Assembly (NCBI GenBank): GCA_963701065.1
Contig: OY969558.1
Coordinates: 248,001-312,000 of the forward strand
Reading direction: 5' to 3'
Source of the DNA: Aquirickettsiella gammari
GTDB lineage: Bacteria; Pseudomonadota; Gammaproteobacteria; Diplorickettsiales; Diplorickettsiaceae
DNA length: 64,000 bases
The notes under the pieces were generated by a model. The model did no database searches, was not told the origin of the DNA, and saw only the letters and a program-made list of their open reading frames with translations. The translations under genes and the position numbers were made by a program. This document shows positions 8,722-16,730 of the stretch, in pieces (positions within the stretch are counted from its first letter, which is position 1; every line of letters begins with the position of its first letter).

Positions 8722-9180
8722 ATGATGTCGAATCTACGCGAGCTGTACCAAGAAATGATCCTAGACCATGGACGTTGTCCGCGTCATTTCCATACGATGC
8801 CGCAAGCGAATCGGCAAGCTCAAGGTTTTAATCAACTCTGTGGCGATAGCTTAACACTCTATCTCAAGGTAGAAGATCAAAAAATTAGCGCGATTAGCTT
8901 CAAGGGTTCCGGTTGCGCTATCTCTATTGCTTCCGCTTCACTGATGTCAGAAATATTGCAAGGAAAAACGGTCCGTGAGGCGGAAGCCCTTTTCCAAATC
9001 TTTCATCAATTACTCACCCGCGAAATCCCCTCCCCTGAAAAAATCGAGCATTTAGAAAAACTAGCAGTATTTTCAGGGGTTAGGGCTTATCCTGTTCGGG
9101 TAAAATGCGCCACCTTAGCATGGCACACTTTATTAGCCGCCTTACAACAAAAAAATGAGATTGTCTCCACCGAAGATTAA
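8722..9180 (+). CDS. sufU: SufU/IscU-like sulfur-transfer protein
   Basis: The 152-residue product has the three conserved Cys of the IscU/SufU fold: Cys40 in LCGDS with Asp42, Cys65 in GSGCAIS, and Cys129 in RVKCATLAW. Its length and the insert between the second and third Cys (VREAEALFQ to EKLAVFSGV) are typical of SufU, a zinc-dependent sulfur acceptor of SufS in Bacillus, rather than of the shorter scaffold IscU. It starts 2 bases after the sufS stop. A sulfurtransferase role with SufS fits the absence of sufE, but a scaffold role cannot be excluded from sequence. Confidence 0.9.
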   Translation: MMSNLRELYQEMILDHGRCPRHFHTMPQANRQAQGFNQLCGDSLTLYLKVEDQKISAISFKGSGCAISIASASLMSEILQGKTVREAEALFQIFHQLLTREIPSPEKIEHLEKLAVFSGVRAYPVRVKCATLAWHTLLAALQQKNEIVSTED

Positions 9181-9270
9181 TTTTCCTTAATGCGCATGGA
9201 CAAAAAATAAATCGTTTTCATCACACAATCGACCCGGGAAAAAGTTGATACCACTACATAGGCATACTAT

Positions 9271-9612
9271 ATGACGACAATGAATTATCCCCTGAGCCAA
9301 GCATCTACCTTGCCATTAAAAAATGCAATTATTGAAGCTTTAAAAAAGGTCTATGACCCTGAAATCCCAGTCAATATTTATGATTTAGGGCTTATCTATC
9401 ATATATCGATTGACCCACAAGGCTTGGTAAAAATTGAAATGACATTAACCTCGCCTGGCTGTCCTGTAGCACAAAGCTTTCCAGGTATTGTCGAAAATGC
9501 CGTTAATAATGTAGCGGGGGTTAGTGAGGTACAGGTAGAATTAGTTTGGGATCCACCCTGGAGCAGCGAAAATATGTCCGCCGCGGCCAAATTACATTTA
9601 GGAATACTCTAG
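9271..9612 (+). CDS. sufT: SufT/MIP18-family Fe-S maturation protein
   Basis: The 113-residue product is a DUF59 (MIP18) protein. The signature YDPEIPVNIYDLGLIY (residues 28-43) and TLTSPGCPVAQ with its single conserved Cys are clear, as is the C-terminal VWDPPWSSENMS. SufT proteins help to mature Fe-S enzymes and are often the last gene of SUF operons. The gap to the sufU-like gene is 90 bases, so it may also have its own promoter. A second ATG (9280) could serve as start. Confidence 0.9.
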   Translation: MTTMNYPLSQASTLPLKNAIIEALKKVYDPEIPVNIYDLGLIYHISIDPQGLVKIEMTLTSPGCPVAQSFPGIVENAVNNVAGVSEVQVELVWDPPWSSENMSAAAKLHLGIL

Positions 9613-9857
9613 CATCTAGGACACATCGCTGAATAAATGCTGTCAATCCTACTTATCGTATCAATTCGAATGCGTTCATTGGCAAAAATAAAAACGGTTA
9701 AAGGCGTAGTGTATTTCAATTAATAAAATAAAAATTATTTTTAAAATTATTTAAATTTTTTTTAAAAGTTTAGGAAAAAATGATCTAGGAAATGGTTTTT
9801 TGATCCTTTATACTCAAAAAGATGAGCTAAAAATAAATTCAATAAAAGGAGATGGAT

Positions 9858-10364
9858 ATGATTATTGAGGCGTTGACAGCGTTTAGTGCGGTTAAGATCA
9901 CATGGGAGATGCTTGAAATCCTACACTTGATACGTGTAGGTCATGAAACCGCCATAGACGCTTGCAGATCAGGAAATTCTTTTATAAATTTCAGGCAAAA
10001 AAAGTTGCAAGAAATGGCGTATAAAAAAGATCCCCTTCTAAGATTTGTTCATGAAGCAAAAACAGACTACGATTTCCAAGCCACCGGCGATGCGGAAAAA
10101 GCGTTTCAAAAAGTTAGTAAACTAGCTCAAACTTATTTGGATCTATTGAATAAGAGTCTTGGGATTTTAAATAATGCCAAAAGATATTTTCTTGAGACCC
10201 ACCGCAGCTTAGAAAAAATGGTGAATGCCTTAAAGGCTAAAGAAGATCAAAAGTTCTCGTCCCAATTGTCAAACTTTGGGAATAATTTAAAATATTTTAA
10301 GGATGAGTTAAACCGATTTTCATTGAAAATTGAACCTCCGGATCGTGAATATTTATATTGCTGA
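9858..10364 (+). CDS. Hypothetical helical protein; probably the 5' part of a frameshifted gene
   Basis: The ORF gives 168 residues from the ATG at 9858. This ATG has AAAGGAG six bases upstream; an earlier ATG at 9852 abuts the RBS and is unlikely. The product is helical and Lys-rich with no family that I recognise. It ends at 10364 inside the start of a 2.4 kb ORF in another frame, whose frame is closed upstream by a TGA at 10324. The two frames overlap only between 10327 and 10364, so one frameshift there would give a single protein of about 960 residues. A TATACT at 9809-9814 in AT-rich DNA may be the -10 element. Confidence 0.6.
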   Translation: MIIEALTAFSAVKITWEMLEILHLIRVGHETAIDACRSGNSFINFRQKKLQEMAYKKDPLLRFVHEAKTDYDFQATGDAEKAFQKVSKLAQTYLDLLNKSLGILNNAKRYFLETHRSLEKMVNALKAKEDQKFSSQLSNFGNNLKYFKDELNRFSLKIEPPDREYLYC

Positions 10365-12726
10365 TATATCAAGTGGAACAAATTCAATTAAAAAATTTAA
10401 TACCTATTTAGAAAAATTTGATGCATGTTTTCGCGAATTAAAAGAAACAAAAGAAAAGATGGCTATCCTGTTTGAGAGCGACTTTCGTGTCTCTGAAGCA
10501 AGCTCAAGTTCTGCACTTTCTTTTGAAAAATTAAAGCAGAGAATCAGTGGGTGTATGGCTGAACCGGAACTTATAGAAGAAACCATGCAAAAGGTCCTGC
10601 CAAAAAATTCGGAACTTGCCGGTCTCTGCACTGAAATCGCCCAGATATCCACTGCATTTAAAAAAAACGACAATACAGATAATGAGCAAACCAACTTATG
10701 GAGTGATGATCCAAACTGGTTGCCCTTGCTAACGAAAGAAAAACAGATAGAAACCGGACAACGTATTTTTCTCCATGCGATGAACGATACCAATTACCCC
10801 GGAAAAGAAAAATCAAAAATCGCCCAAATTTTCTTACGTCAGCATGTTTTTGAACATGAGCTAAATCAAGTTACCATTGACCTATTGTCTCAGGAGTTAG
10901 CCAACTCGTTGATAGTCGAGCAAATCAAAAAATGTGGAAAATTCATTCAATTTCTCAGCAAACTAACGCAAGGAAGGAGCTCGCGAGCGCATGATCCGTA
11001 TGGACTACTCGAGTGGCTCAAAAGAACAAGACACATCGAGAATTCGGTCGAGTGCTTGATAAAACTCTTAGTCTCACCCTATTGCCTTGGCCAGTACCAT
11101 ATCGAATCATTACAGCCAAAACTTGAAATATTATTGCCCCGTGAAAATACAGAGGCGCTAATCAAAAAATATCGGGCCAATCATTGGGGCACTATCCGAG
11201 AAAAAAGTGATCAATTGATCCAGTTACCGGCATCCTTTAAGACCAAAATCATCATGAATGACCGCTTTCAAAAGGATGATCAATCTGAAGAATCAAACAT
11301 TGTCTCTTCTGTGATGAGTAAACTATCTGAAGCGCTTATTATTGACATAAAAACATTAGAAGCGGCGTTGTACGAAAAAAAGGCGGGTTTAGACGCGAAT
11401 ATTGTCGAGCTTCGCGATCAAGAAAAAGCGGCTCGCGACAAAAAAGAAAATCTAGCACATGAAAACGGAGTAGGACGTATCAAGGAATCCCATCGCTATA
11501 TTGCTTCGATTGATCATCCAAGCAACAACCTATATCCCTATCTGTATCATCCTAAAACCATCAATGAAGCTGAAAAAGAGCGGCAAGTACCCACCGTTGA
11601 TGATTTATTACAGGTGATTTATAGAGGCGTTGATTTGCACGGAATTTGTAAATGTAAAGGTAATCCTGATTCCAGATCCAATTTACTCTTAGATTACTTT
11701 TATCCGGAGCAAGAAAATGACTCCAGAATGGAAGCTTTTGTTTACGCTTCGAGAGAATGCCAAGTTAATGCGTGGCCTTTATTCCAGTTATTTTCTTATC
11801 CTACACAACCGCTCTTGGCCATAGAAAACGGAAAAAATCCTTCATTGGTGATTATTTTAAGAAATACCAAGAAAATATCGGTCCCGGCTCACAGTATAGC
11901 GTTGAACAATATATCACCCAAAGCAAAGGAAGAAACAGAGACTTTTATTAAGCAATTGGACGATTATTATAATTTATCGTTCATGAGATTAAGGCCAGGG
12001 TTACGCAACGAATTAGCACTCGTGGAAAAATTCAAACTCTTATTTCAAGGTTTATTTAACCTGGGTCAGGAAATTAGAGAAGAGCGATTTGAGAGCGTGC
12101 AAATAATCATAGGTAAGCTACATGCTATAGTTTCGGCGGAAGATATAAAGTCTATAAACCAAGCGATAGATGACTTGAAAAAAAGTTATGAGGAGAGGAT
12201 TAAACAAGCAAAAAGCATCTATAACAGTACTTTATATACCGTCATGCAAAAGGCAATGAATGGTTGTATTTTAGACATGCGTTGTCTTTCCGAAGCGGAG
12301 CAAAAACAATTAAAATTAGAGGAAGAAAAAAGCCAATTTAAAGAAGAGGTGGAAACCTTAAAAGAAACAGTAGAAACAGTGCAACAAGAGAACAAAGATT
12401 TACAAGATCAGCTAGAGAAAACTGAAACTCAGCTCAAGGAATCCGAAGAAAAACGAGTGAAAGATAAAGAAGCGATGGAAGAACAACGAGTGAAAGATAA
12501 AGAAGCGATGGAACTTCAGCTCAAGGAATCCGAAGAAAAACGAGTGAAAGATAAAGAAGCGATGGAAGAACAACGAGTGAAAGATAAAGAAGCGATGGAA
12601 GCTCAAATGAAAGAATTAAGGGAGTTAATCAATCTTCATAAACCACAACAAGCCGCATCAAGCTCGGTTGAATCGGATGCGGATATGCCGAAAAGTAGTA
12701 ATAATGCTGATTTCTTTAGACCTTAG
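10330..12726 (+). CDS. Large coiled-coil protein with shared C-terminal tail (putative secreted effector)
   Basis: The frame encodes up to 798 residues from a TTG at 10330; no good RBS precedes it, which supports it being the 3' part of a gene beginning at 9858. I recognise no domain in the first 620 residues. From about residue 650 the sequence becomes a charged coiled coil with units such as ESEEKRVKDKEAMEEQ, then a Ser-rich tail ending DMPKSSNNADFFRP. The coiled coil and tail are almost identical to those of the next three proteins, although the bodies of this protein, the duplicated pair and the ankyrin protein are unrelated. This pattern suggests a portable C-terminal module, possibly a Dot/Icm secretion signal. 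Confidence 0.7.
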   Translation: MNLRIVNIYIADISSGTNSIKKFNTYLEKFDACFRELKETKEKMAILFESDFRVSEASSSSALSFEKLKQRISGCMAEPELIEETMQKVLPKNSELAGLCTEIAQISTAFKKNDNTDNEQTNLWSDDPNWLPLLTKEKQIETGQRIFLHAMNDTNYPGKEKSKIAQIFLRQHVFEHELNQVTIDLLSQELANSLIVEQIKKCGKFIQFLSKLTQGRSSRAHDPYGLLEWLKRTRHIENSVECLIKLLVSPYCLGQYHIESLQPKLEILLPRENTEALIKKYRANHWGTIREKSDQLIQLPASFKTKIIMNDRFQKDDQSEESNIVSSVMSKLSEALIIDIKTLEAALYEKKAGLDANIVELRDQEKAARDKKENLAHENGVGRIKESHRYIASIDHPSNNLYPYLYHPKTINEAEKERQVPTVDDLLQVIYRGVDLHGICKCKGNPDSRSNLLLDYFYPEQENDSRMEAFVYASRECQVNAWPLFQLFSYPTQPLLAIENGKNPSLVIILRNTKKISVPAHSIALNNISPKAKEETETFIKQLDDYYNLSFMRLRPGLRNELALVEKFKLLFQGLFNLGQEIREERFESVQIIIGKLHAIVSAEDIKSINQAIDDLKKSYEERIKQAKSIYNSTLYTVMQKAMNGCILDMRCLSEAEQKQLKLEEEKSQFKEEVETLKETVETVQQENKDLQDQLEKTETQLKESEEKRVKDKEAMEEQRVKDKEAMELQLKESEEKRVKDKEAMEEQRVKDKEAMEAQMKELRELINLHKPQQAASSSVESDADMPKSSNNADFFRP

Positions 12727-12795
12727 TTAAAATGAGGAGGATAATGCCTAGGAGGAGATGTTGAGTCAGTTATTGAATCAAATGGATGACTATCT
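12601..12795 (+). repeat. Junction repeat, copy 1 (tail of one gene, spacer, start of next)
   Basis: This 195-base unit holds the last coiled-coil turn and tail codons of the upstream gene, the 31-base spacer and the first codons of the downstream gene. The same unit recurs at 14294, 16041 and 17788. Copies 1 and 2 appear identical across the unit. Confidence 0.9.
12744..12764 (+). CDS. Six-codon leader ORF overlapping the downstream start
   Basis: ATG at 12744 follows AGGAGG by three bases and encodes MPRRRC, ending at a TGA (12762-12764) that overlaps codons 2-3 of the next gene. The same mini-ORF occurs at 14437 and 17931 because it lies in the repeated junction. It could couple translation across the short spacer, or be chance within a double Shine-Dalgarno region. 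Confidence 0.3.
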   Translation: MPRRRC

Positions 12796-14419
12796 TGCCA
12801 ATAAGCCGCTGAAACGTCGTTGGTGGTCGAGAGCTTGGATAGTCCATATGACGATCCAACCTCCGTTAAGCAAGGACGATCCTTTGTGGAAACGTAGCCG
12901 AGATGAGCTTCGGTTATTACGTTTATTTGATATGAGTCCGGAAGAATTAGGTCAAAAAATAGAACGCTATTGGAAGAAACCACGTTGGCGGCGTTGGTTT
13001 GCATCTTTTGGGATGAATAAAAAGATCGATGTCTGGAATTACTATCAACGTTGTTTGGCCTATCGAGCGGTGCGTCCGGATAAACTGGAACCTGAACGAA
13101 GCATCGTCCTTGCGAGTGAAAGCAGCGCATTGCTTAATGAATTAGGTTTAGCTTTACATCAATCCCATGTCAAATTTGAAACATATTTAGAAAAACGTTG
13201 CCGTAATCCAAAGTGGATCGAAACACATTTTTTGAAGAAAATTAAAGAATATCAACAACAGTTGAAAAAAATCTTTTTGGCCCAGTTGAATAAATCTTTA
13301 AAACAAATAGCGATAAAAGGGGAGCGATTCGCTCTAAAACAACAAGCTGAACAGGAATATCAGCAAGTCGAGGCGCTTATGTTGCGTTATTTTGAACTAC
13401 AGTTGAATAATTTTTTTTCCCATCTATCGCAAGCTAATCTTGTTTCTGGGATAAAAACCGATGTCGCTCAAGCGGTGAATAGTGCCAGCTCAAAGCGTGA
13501 TCTGGCGGTTTACCATGATGTGCCAAGCGTTTCCTTTGTATCCCAACCGACTTTCCCGATAGCAGTGAATCATCAGAGTATAATCGGTTCATTAAATAGT
13601 GCTAAAGAATGGATACAAACCCAGAGGCAAGATTTAAATTTATTGATCGAAGCAGGCTCTCTACAGAAAGTGGAAGCGCTATTGCAAGCCAGCCTCAATG
13701 AAATTAAAGCGTTCACTGAGCCTTATTTAGTAGGTTGTGAAACCAGTATTCTTACTATTCAAGGTAAGGATGAAAATTATGAGGCCTTCTTAGAATATTT
13801 GAATAATTTACAATGTCGACTAAAACCCTTATTACAAGGAGGGATGCTTTTATTTCACCCCGATCATGCCATGAGCTTAACGGATTCTCAAGCGATGTGG
13901 GATCTGCTAACCCGCTACAGTCAATCTTATTTAGAACAAAGCCGATGCTATTTAAATAGATTTAAAAGTTGCCACCAGCGTATCGAAACGTTTTATCAGC
14001 ATTCACAAAAAGAGCTGCAAAGACAGCAGTCACTTCGAGACTTATCTGAACTGGCACAAAGTATCCAAAAATTAGGACAATCAGTCAAAGACTTGCAGGA
14101 ATCATTCAAAGAGTTTGGTAAGAAATTAAAAGAATCCGAAGAACAACGAGTGAAAGATAAAGAAGCGATGGAAGAACAACGAGTGAAAGATAAAGAAGCG
14201 ATGGAACTTCAGCTCAAGGAATCCGAAGAACAACGAGTGAAAGATAAAGAAGCGATGGAAGAACAACGAGTGAAAGATAAAGAAGCGATGGAAGCTCAAA
14301 TGAAAGAATTAAGGGAGTTAATCAATCTTCATAAACCACAACAAGCCGCATCAAGCTCGGTTGAATCGGATGCGGATATGCCGAAAAGTAGTAATAATGC
14401 TGATTTCTTTAGACCTTAG
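12758..14419 (+). CDS. Coiled-coil protein with shared tail, copy A of tandem pair (putative effector)
   Basis: The 553-residue product has a Trp/Arg-rich N-terminal region (KRRWWSRAWIVHM near residue 20, RWRRWFASF near residue 84), a long helical middle and a C-terminal coiled coil from about residue 440, followed by the tail ending DADMPKSSNNADFFRP. I recognise no catalytic domain or signal peptide. The ATG at 12758 follows GGAGGAG almost without gap; the TTG at 12761 has better spacing. The gene is duplicated almost unchanged 1693 bases downstream. Function is unknown; the shared tail and the nearby Dot/Icm genes make a secreted effector a reasonable guess. Confidence 0.75.
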   Translation: MLSQLLNQMDDYLANKPLKRRWWSRAWIVHMTIQPPLSKDDPLWKRSRDELRLLRLFDMSPEELGQKIERYWKKPRWRRWFASFGMNKKIDVWNYYQRCLAYRAVRPDKLEPERSIVLASESSALLNELGLALHQSHVKFETYLEKRCRNPKWIETHFLKKIKEYQQQLKKIFLAQLNKSLKQIAIKGERFALKQQAEQEYQQVEALMLRYFELQLNNFFSHLSQANLVSGIKTDVAQAVNSASSKRDLAVYHDVPSVSFVSQPTFPIAVNHQSIIGSLNSAKEWIQTQRQDLNLLIEAGSLQKVEALLQASLNEIKAFTEPYLVGCETSILTIQGKDENYEAFLEYLNNLQCRLKPLLQGGMLLFHPDHAMSLTDSQAMWDLLTRYSQSYLEQSRCYLNRFKSCHQRIETFYQHSQKELQRQQSLRDLSELAQSIQKLGQSVKDLQESFKEFGKKLKESEEQRVKDKEAMEEQRVKDKEAMELQLKESEEQRVKDKEAMEEQRVKDKEAMEAQMKELRELINLHKPQQAASSSVESDADMPKSSNNADFFRP

Positions 14420-14488
14420 TTAAAATGAGGAGGATAATGCCTAGGAGGAGATGTTGAGTCAGTTATTGAATCAAATGGATGACTATCT
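14294..14488 (+). repeat. Junction repeat, copy 2
   Basis: This is the second 195-base junction, between copies A and B of the duplicated gene. It is the same sequence as copy 1 at an offset of 1693 bases. Confidence 0.9.
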
Positions 14489-16166
14489 TGCCAATAAGCC
14501 GCTGAAACGTCGTTGGTGGTCGAGAGCTTGGATAGTCCATATGACAATCCAACCTCCGTTAAGCAAGGACGATCCTTTGTGGAAACGTAGCCGAGATGAG
14601 CTTCGGTTATTACGTTTATTTGATATGAGTCCGGAAGAATTAGGTCAAAAAATAGAACGCTATTGGAAGAAACCACGTTGGCGGCGTTGGTTTGCATCTT
14701 TTGGGATGAATAAAAAGATCGATGTCTGGAATTACTATCAACGTTGTTTGGCCTATCGAGCGGTGCGTCCGGATAAACTGGAACCTGAACGAAGCATCGT
14801 CCTTGCGAGTGAAAGCAGCGCATTGCTTAATGAATTAGGTTTAGCTTTACATCAATCCCATGTCAAATTTGAAACATATTTAGAAAAACGTTGCCGTAAT
14901 CCAAAGTGGATCGAAACACATTTTTTGAAGAAAATTAAAGAATATCAACAACAGTTGAAAAAAATCTTTTTGGCCCAGTTGAATAAATCTTTAAAACAAA
15001 TAGCGATAAAAGGGGAGCGATTCGCTCTAAAACAACAAGCTGAACAGGAATATCAGCAAGTCGAGGCGCTTATGTTGCGTTATTTTGAACTACAGTTGAA
15101 TAATTTTTTTTCCCATCTATCGCAAGCTAATCTTGTTTCTGGGATAAAAACCGATGTCGCTCAAGCGGTGAATAGTGCCAGCTCAAAGCGTGATCTGGCG
15201 GTTTACCATGATGTGCCAAGCGTTTCCTTTGTATCCCAACCGACTTTCCCGATAGCAGTGAATCATCAGAGTATAATCGGTTCATTAAATAGTGCTAAAG
15301 AATGGATACAAACCCAGAGGCAAGATTTAAATTTATTGATCGAAGCAGGCTCTCTACAGAAAGTGGAAGCGCTATTGCAAGCCAGCCTCAATGAAATTAA
15401 AGCGTTCACTGAGCCTTATTTAGTAGGTTGTGAAACCAGTATTCTTACTATTCAAGGTAAGGATGAAAATTATGAGGCCTTCTTAGAATATTTGAATAAT
15501 TTACAATGTCGACTAAAACCCTTATTACAAGGAGGGATGCTTTTATTTCACCCCGATCATGCCATGAGCTTAACGGATTCTCAAGCGATGTGGGATCTGC
15601 TAACCCGCTACAGTCAATCTTATTTAGAACAAAGCCGATGCTATTTAAATAGATTTAAAAGTTGCCACCAGCGTATCGAAGCGTTTTATCAGCATTCACA
15701 AAAAGAGCTGCAAAGACAGCAGTCACTTCGAGACTTATCTGAACTGGCACAAAGTATCCAAAAATTAGGACAATCAGTCAAAGACTTGCAGGAATCATTC
15801 AAAGAGTTTGGTAAGAAACTGAAGGAATCCGAAGAACAACGAGTGAAAGATAAAGAAGCGATGGAAGAACAACGAGTGAAAGATAAAGAAGCGATGGAAC
15901 TTCAGCTCAAGGAATCCGAAGAAAAACGAGTGAAAGATAAAGAAGCGATGGAAGAACAACGAGTGAAAGATAAAGAAGCGATGGAACTTCAGCTCAAGGA
16001 ATCCGAAGAACAACGAGTGAAAGATAAAGAAGCGATGGAAGCTCAAATGAAAGAATTAAGGGATTTAATCAATCCTCATGAACCACAACAAGCGGCATCA
16101 AGCTCGGTTGAATCGGATGCGGATATGCCGAAAAGTAGTAATAATGCTCATTTCTTTAGACCTTAG
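14451..16166 (+). CDS. Coiled-coil protein with shared tail, copy B of tandem pair (putative effector)
   Basis: The 571-residue product is nearly identical to copy A. By eye, the bodies differ at only a few bases: a silent G/A change (12853 versus 14546) and an A/G change giving Thr to Ala (13988 versus 15681). The coiled coil is longer by 18 residues, and the tail differs slightly (RDLINPHEPQQ instead of RELINLHKPQQ, and NNAHFFRP instead of NNADFFRP). The tail resembles the ankyrin gene's ending in the His residue. The low divergence shows a recent tandem duplication, with repeat-number change in the coiled coil. Function is unknown. Confidence 0.75.
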   Translation: MLSQLLNQMDDYLANKPLKRRWWSRAWIVHMTIQPPLSKDDPLWKRSRDELRLLRLFDMSPEELGQKIERYWKKPRWRRWFASFGMNKKIDVWNYYQRCLAYRAVRPDKLEPERSIVLASESSALLNELGLALHQSHVKFETYLEKRCRNPKWIETHFLKKIKEYQQQLKKIFLAQLNKSLKQIAIKGERFALKQQAEQEYQQVEALMLRYFELQLNNFFSHLSQANLVSGIKTDVAQAVNSASSKRDLAVYHDVPSVSFVSQPTFPIAVNHQSIIGSLNSAKEWIQTQRQDLNLLIEAGSLQKVEALLQASLNEIKAFTEPYLVGCETSILTIQGKDENYEAFLEYLNNLQCRLKPLLQGGMLLFHPDHAMSLTDSQAMWDLLTRYSQSYLEQSRCYLNRFKSCHQRIEAFYQHSQKELQRQQSLRDLSELAQSIQKLGQSVKDLQESFKEFGKKLKESEEQRVKDKEAMEEQRVKDKEAMELQLKESEEKRVKDKEAMEEQRVKDKEAMELQLKESEEQRVKDKEAMEAQMKELRDLINPHEPQQAASSSVESDADMPKSSNNAHFFRP

Positions 16167-16234
16167 TTAAAGTTAGGAGAATAATATGTAGGGGGTCCAT
16201 GTTGAATCACTTATTGAATCAAATGGATGACTAT
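16041..16234 (+). repeat. Junction repeat, copy 3 (diverged)
   Basis: This unit has the same organisation as copies 1 and 2 but more differences in the spacer (for example ATGTAGGGGGTCC in place of the mini-ORF). Its downstream half is a dead start: ATG at 16199 gives MLNHLLNQMDDYFWS and then a TGA at 16246, so the original following gene body has been replaced by the ankyrin gene. Confidence 0.85.
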
Positions 16235-16247
16235 TTTTGGAGTTGAT

Positions 16248-16730
16248 ATGAGTTTTTTTAAGAAACTTAGAGCTTTTTTTAGTAATACTTATGAAGTAAT
16301 AGCTTGTTTTATATTAAGAAGAACGAATCTTAATAAGGTGGATAAAAATGGAGATACAGCGCTGCATAGGTCGATTGAAGAGTTGGATTATAAAACAGCA
16401 TTCCGGCTTATAAAATGTGGAGCTGATGTTAATGCAGTTAAGCAAAATGGGCTTACGGCACTGTTTAGTGCGATTAGCAATAATAACCCTGAAATAGTAG
16501 CCTTATTATTAAAACACGGGGCAGATGTTAATGTGGTTAACGAAGAAGATGGAGTTACGCTACTGCTTCTTGCAATTGAAAATGATAACCCTGAAATAGT
16601 GGCCTTATTGTTAAAATATGGGGCAGATGTTAATTTTGTTGATACAGTTATCAACCAAAGGGTTAGACTCACTGCTTCTTGCATTGGAGGCCGTGTTTGT
16701 ATTAAAACATGGGGCAGATGTCAATTTTAA
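16248..16730 (+). CDS. Ankyrin-repeat protein, 5' part (frameshifted)
   Basis: From the ATG at 16248 (GGAG five bases upstream) this frame encodes 160 residues: a short basic, hydrophobic N-terminus and three ankyrin repeats (GDTALHRSIEEL, GLTALFSAISNN, GVTLLLLAIEND, each ending in GADVN). The ankyrin pattern is lost after about 16650 and resumes in the +1 frame, so this and the next entry were one gene. The frameshift lies roughly between 16630 and 16665. The start at 16227 is less likely because it has no RBS and lies inside the dead junction start. Confidence 0.7.
   Translation: MSFFKKLRAFFSNTYEVIACFILRRTNLNKVDKNGDTALHRSIEELDYKTAFRLIKCGADVNAVKQNGLTALFSAISNNNPEIVALLLKHGADVNVVNEEDGVTLLLLAIENDNPEIVALLLKYGADVNFVDTVINQRVRLTASCIGGRVCIKTWGRCQF

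Noticed and set aside
12412..12606. Minus-strand ORF rich in Phe/His repeats opposite the coiled coil (also at 15795-16046)
   Set aside because: It is the antisense of the Glu/Lys repeat codons; its repetitive FHRFFIFHS-type sequence follows from the plus-strand coiled coil, and no RBS or independent conservation is visible.
12723..13130. 135-residue minus-strand ORF opposite the start of the duplicated gene (second copy at 14416-14823)
   Set aside because: It exists in two copies only because the plus-strand gene is duplicated. The G/A change that is silent in the plus frame changes a residue in this frame, which is what a shadow ORF would show.
12430..16060. Regularly spaced repeats that might suggest a CRISPR array or satellite
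   Set aside because: The repeats lie in frame inside coding sequence, encode a coiled coil and have no unique spacers of constant length.
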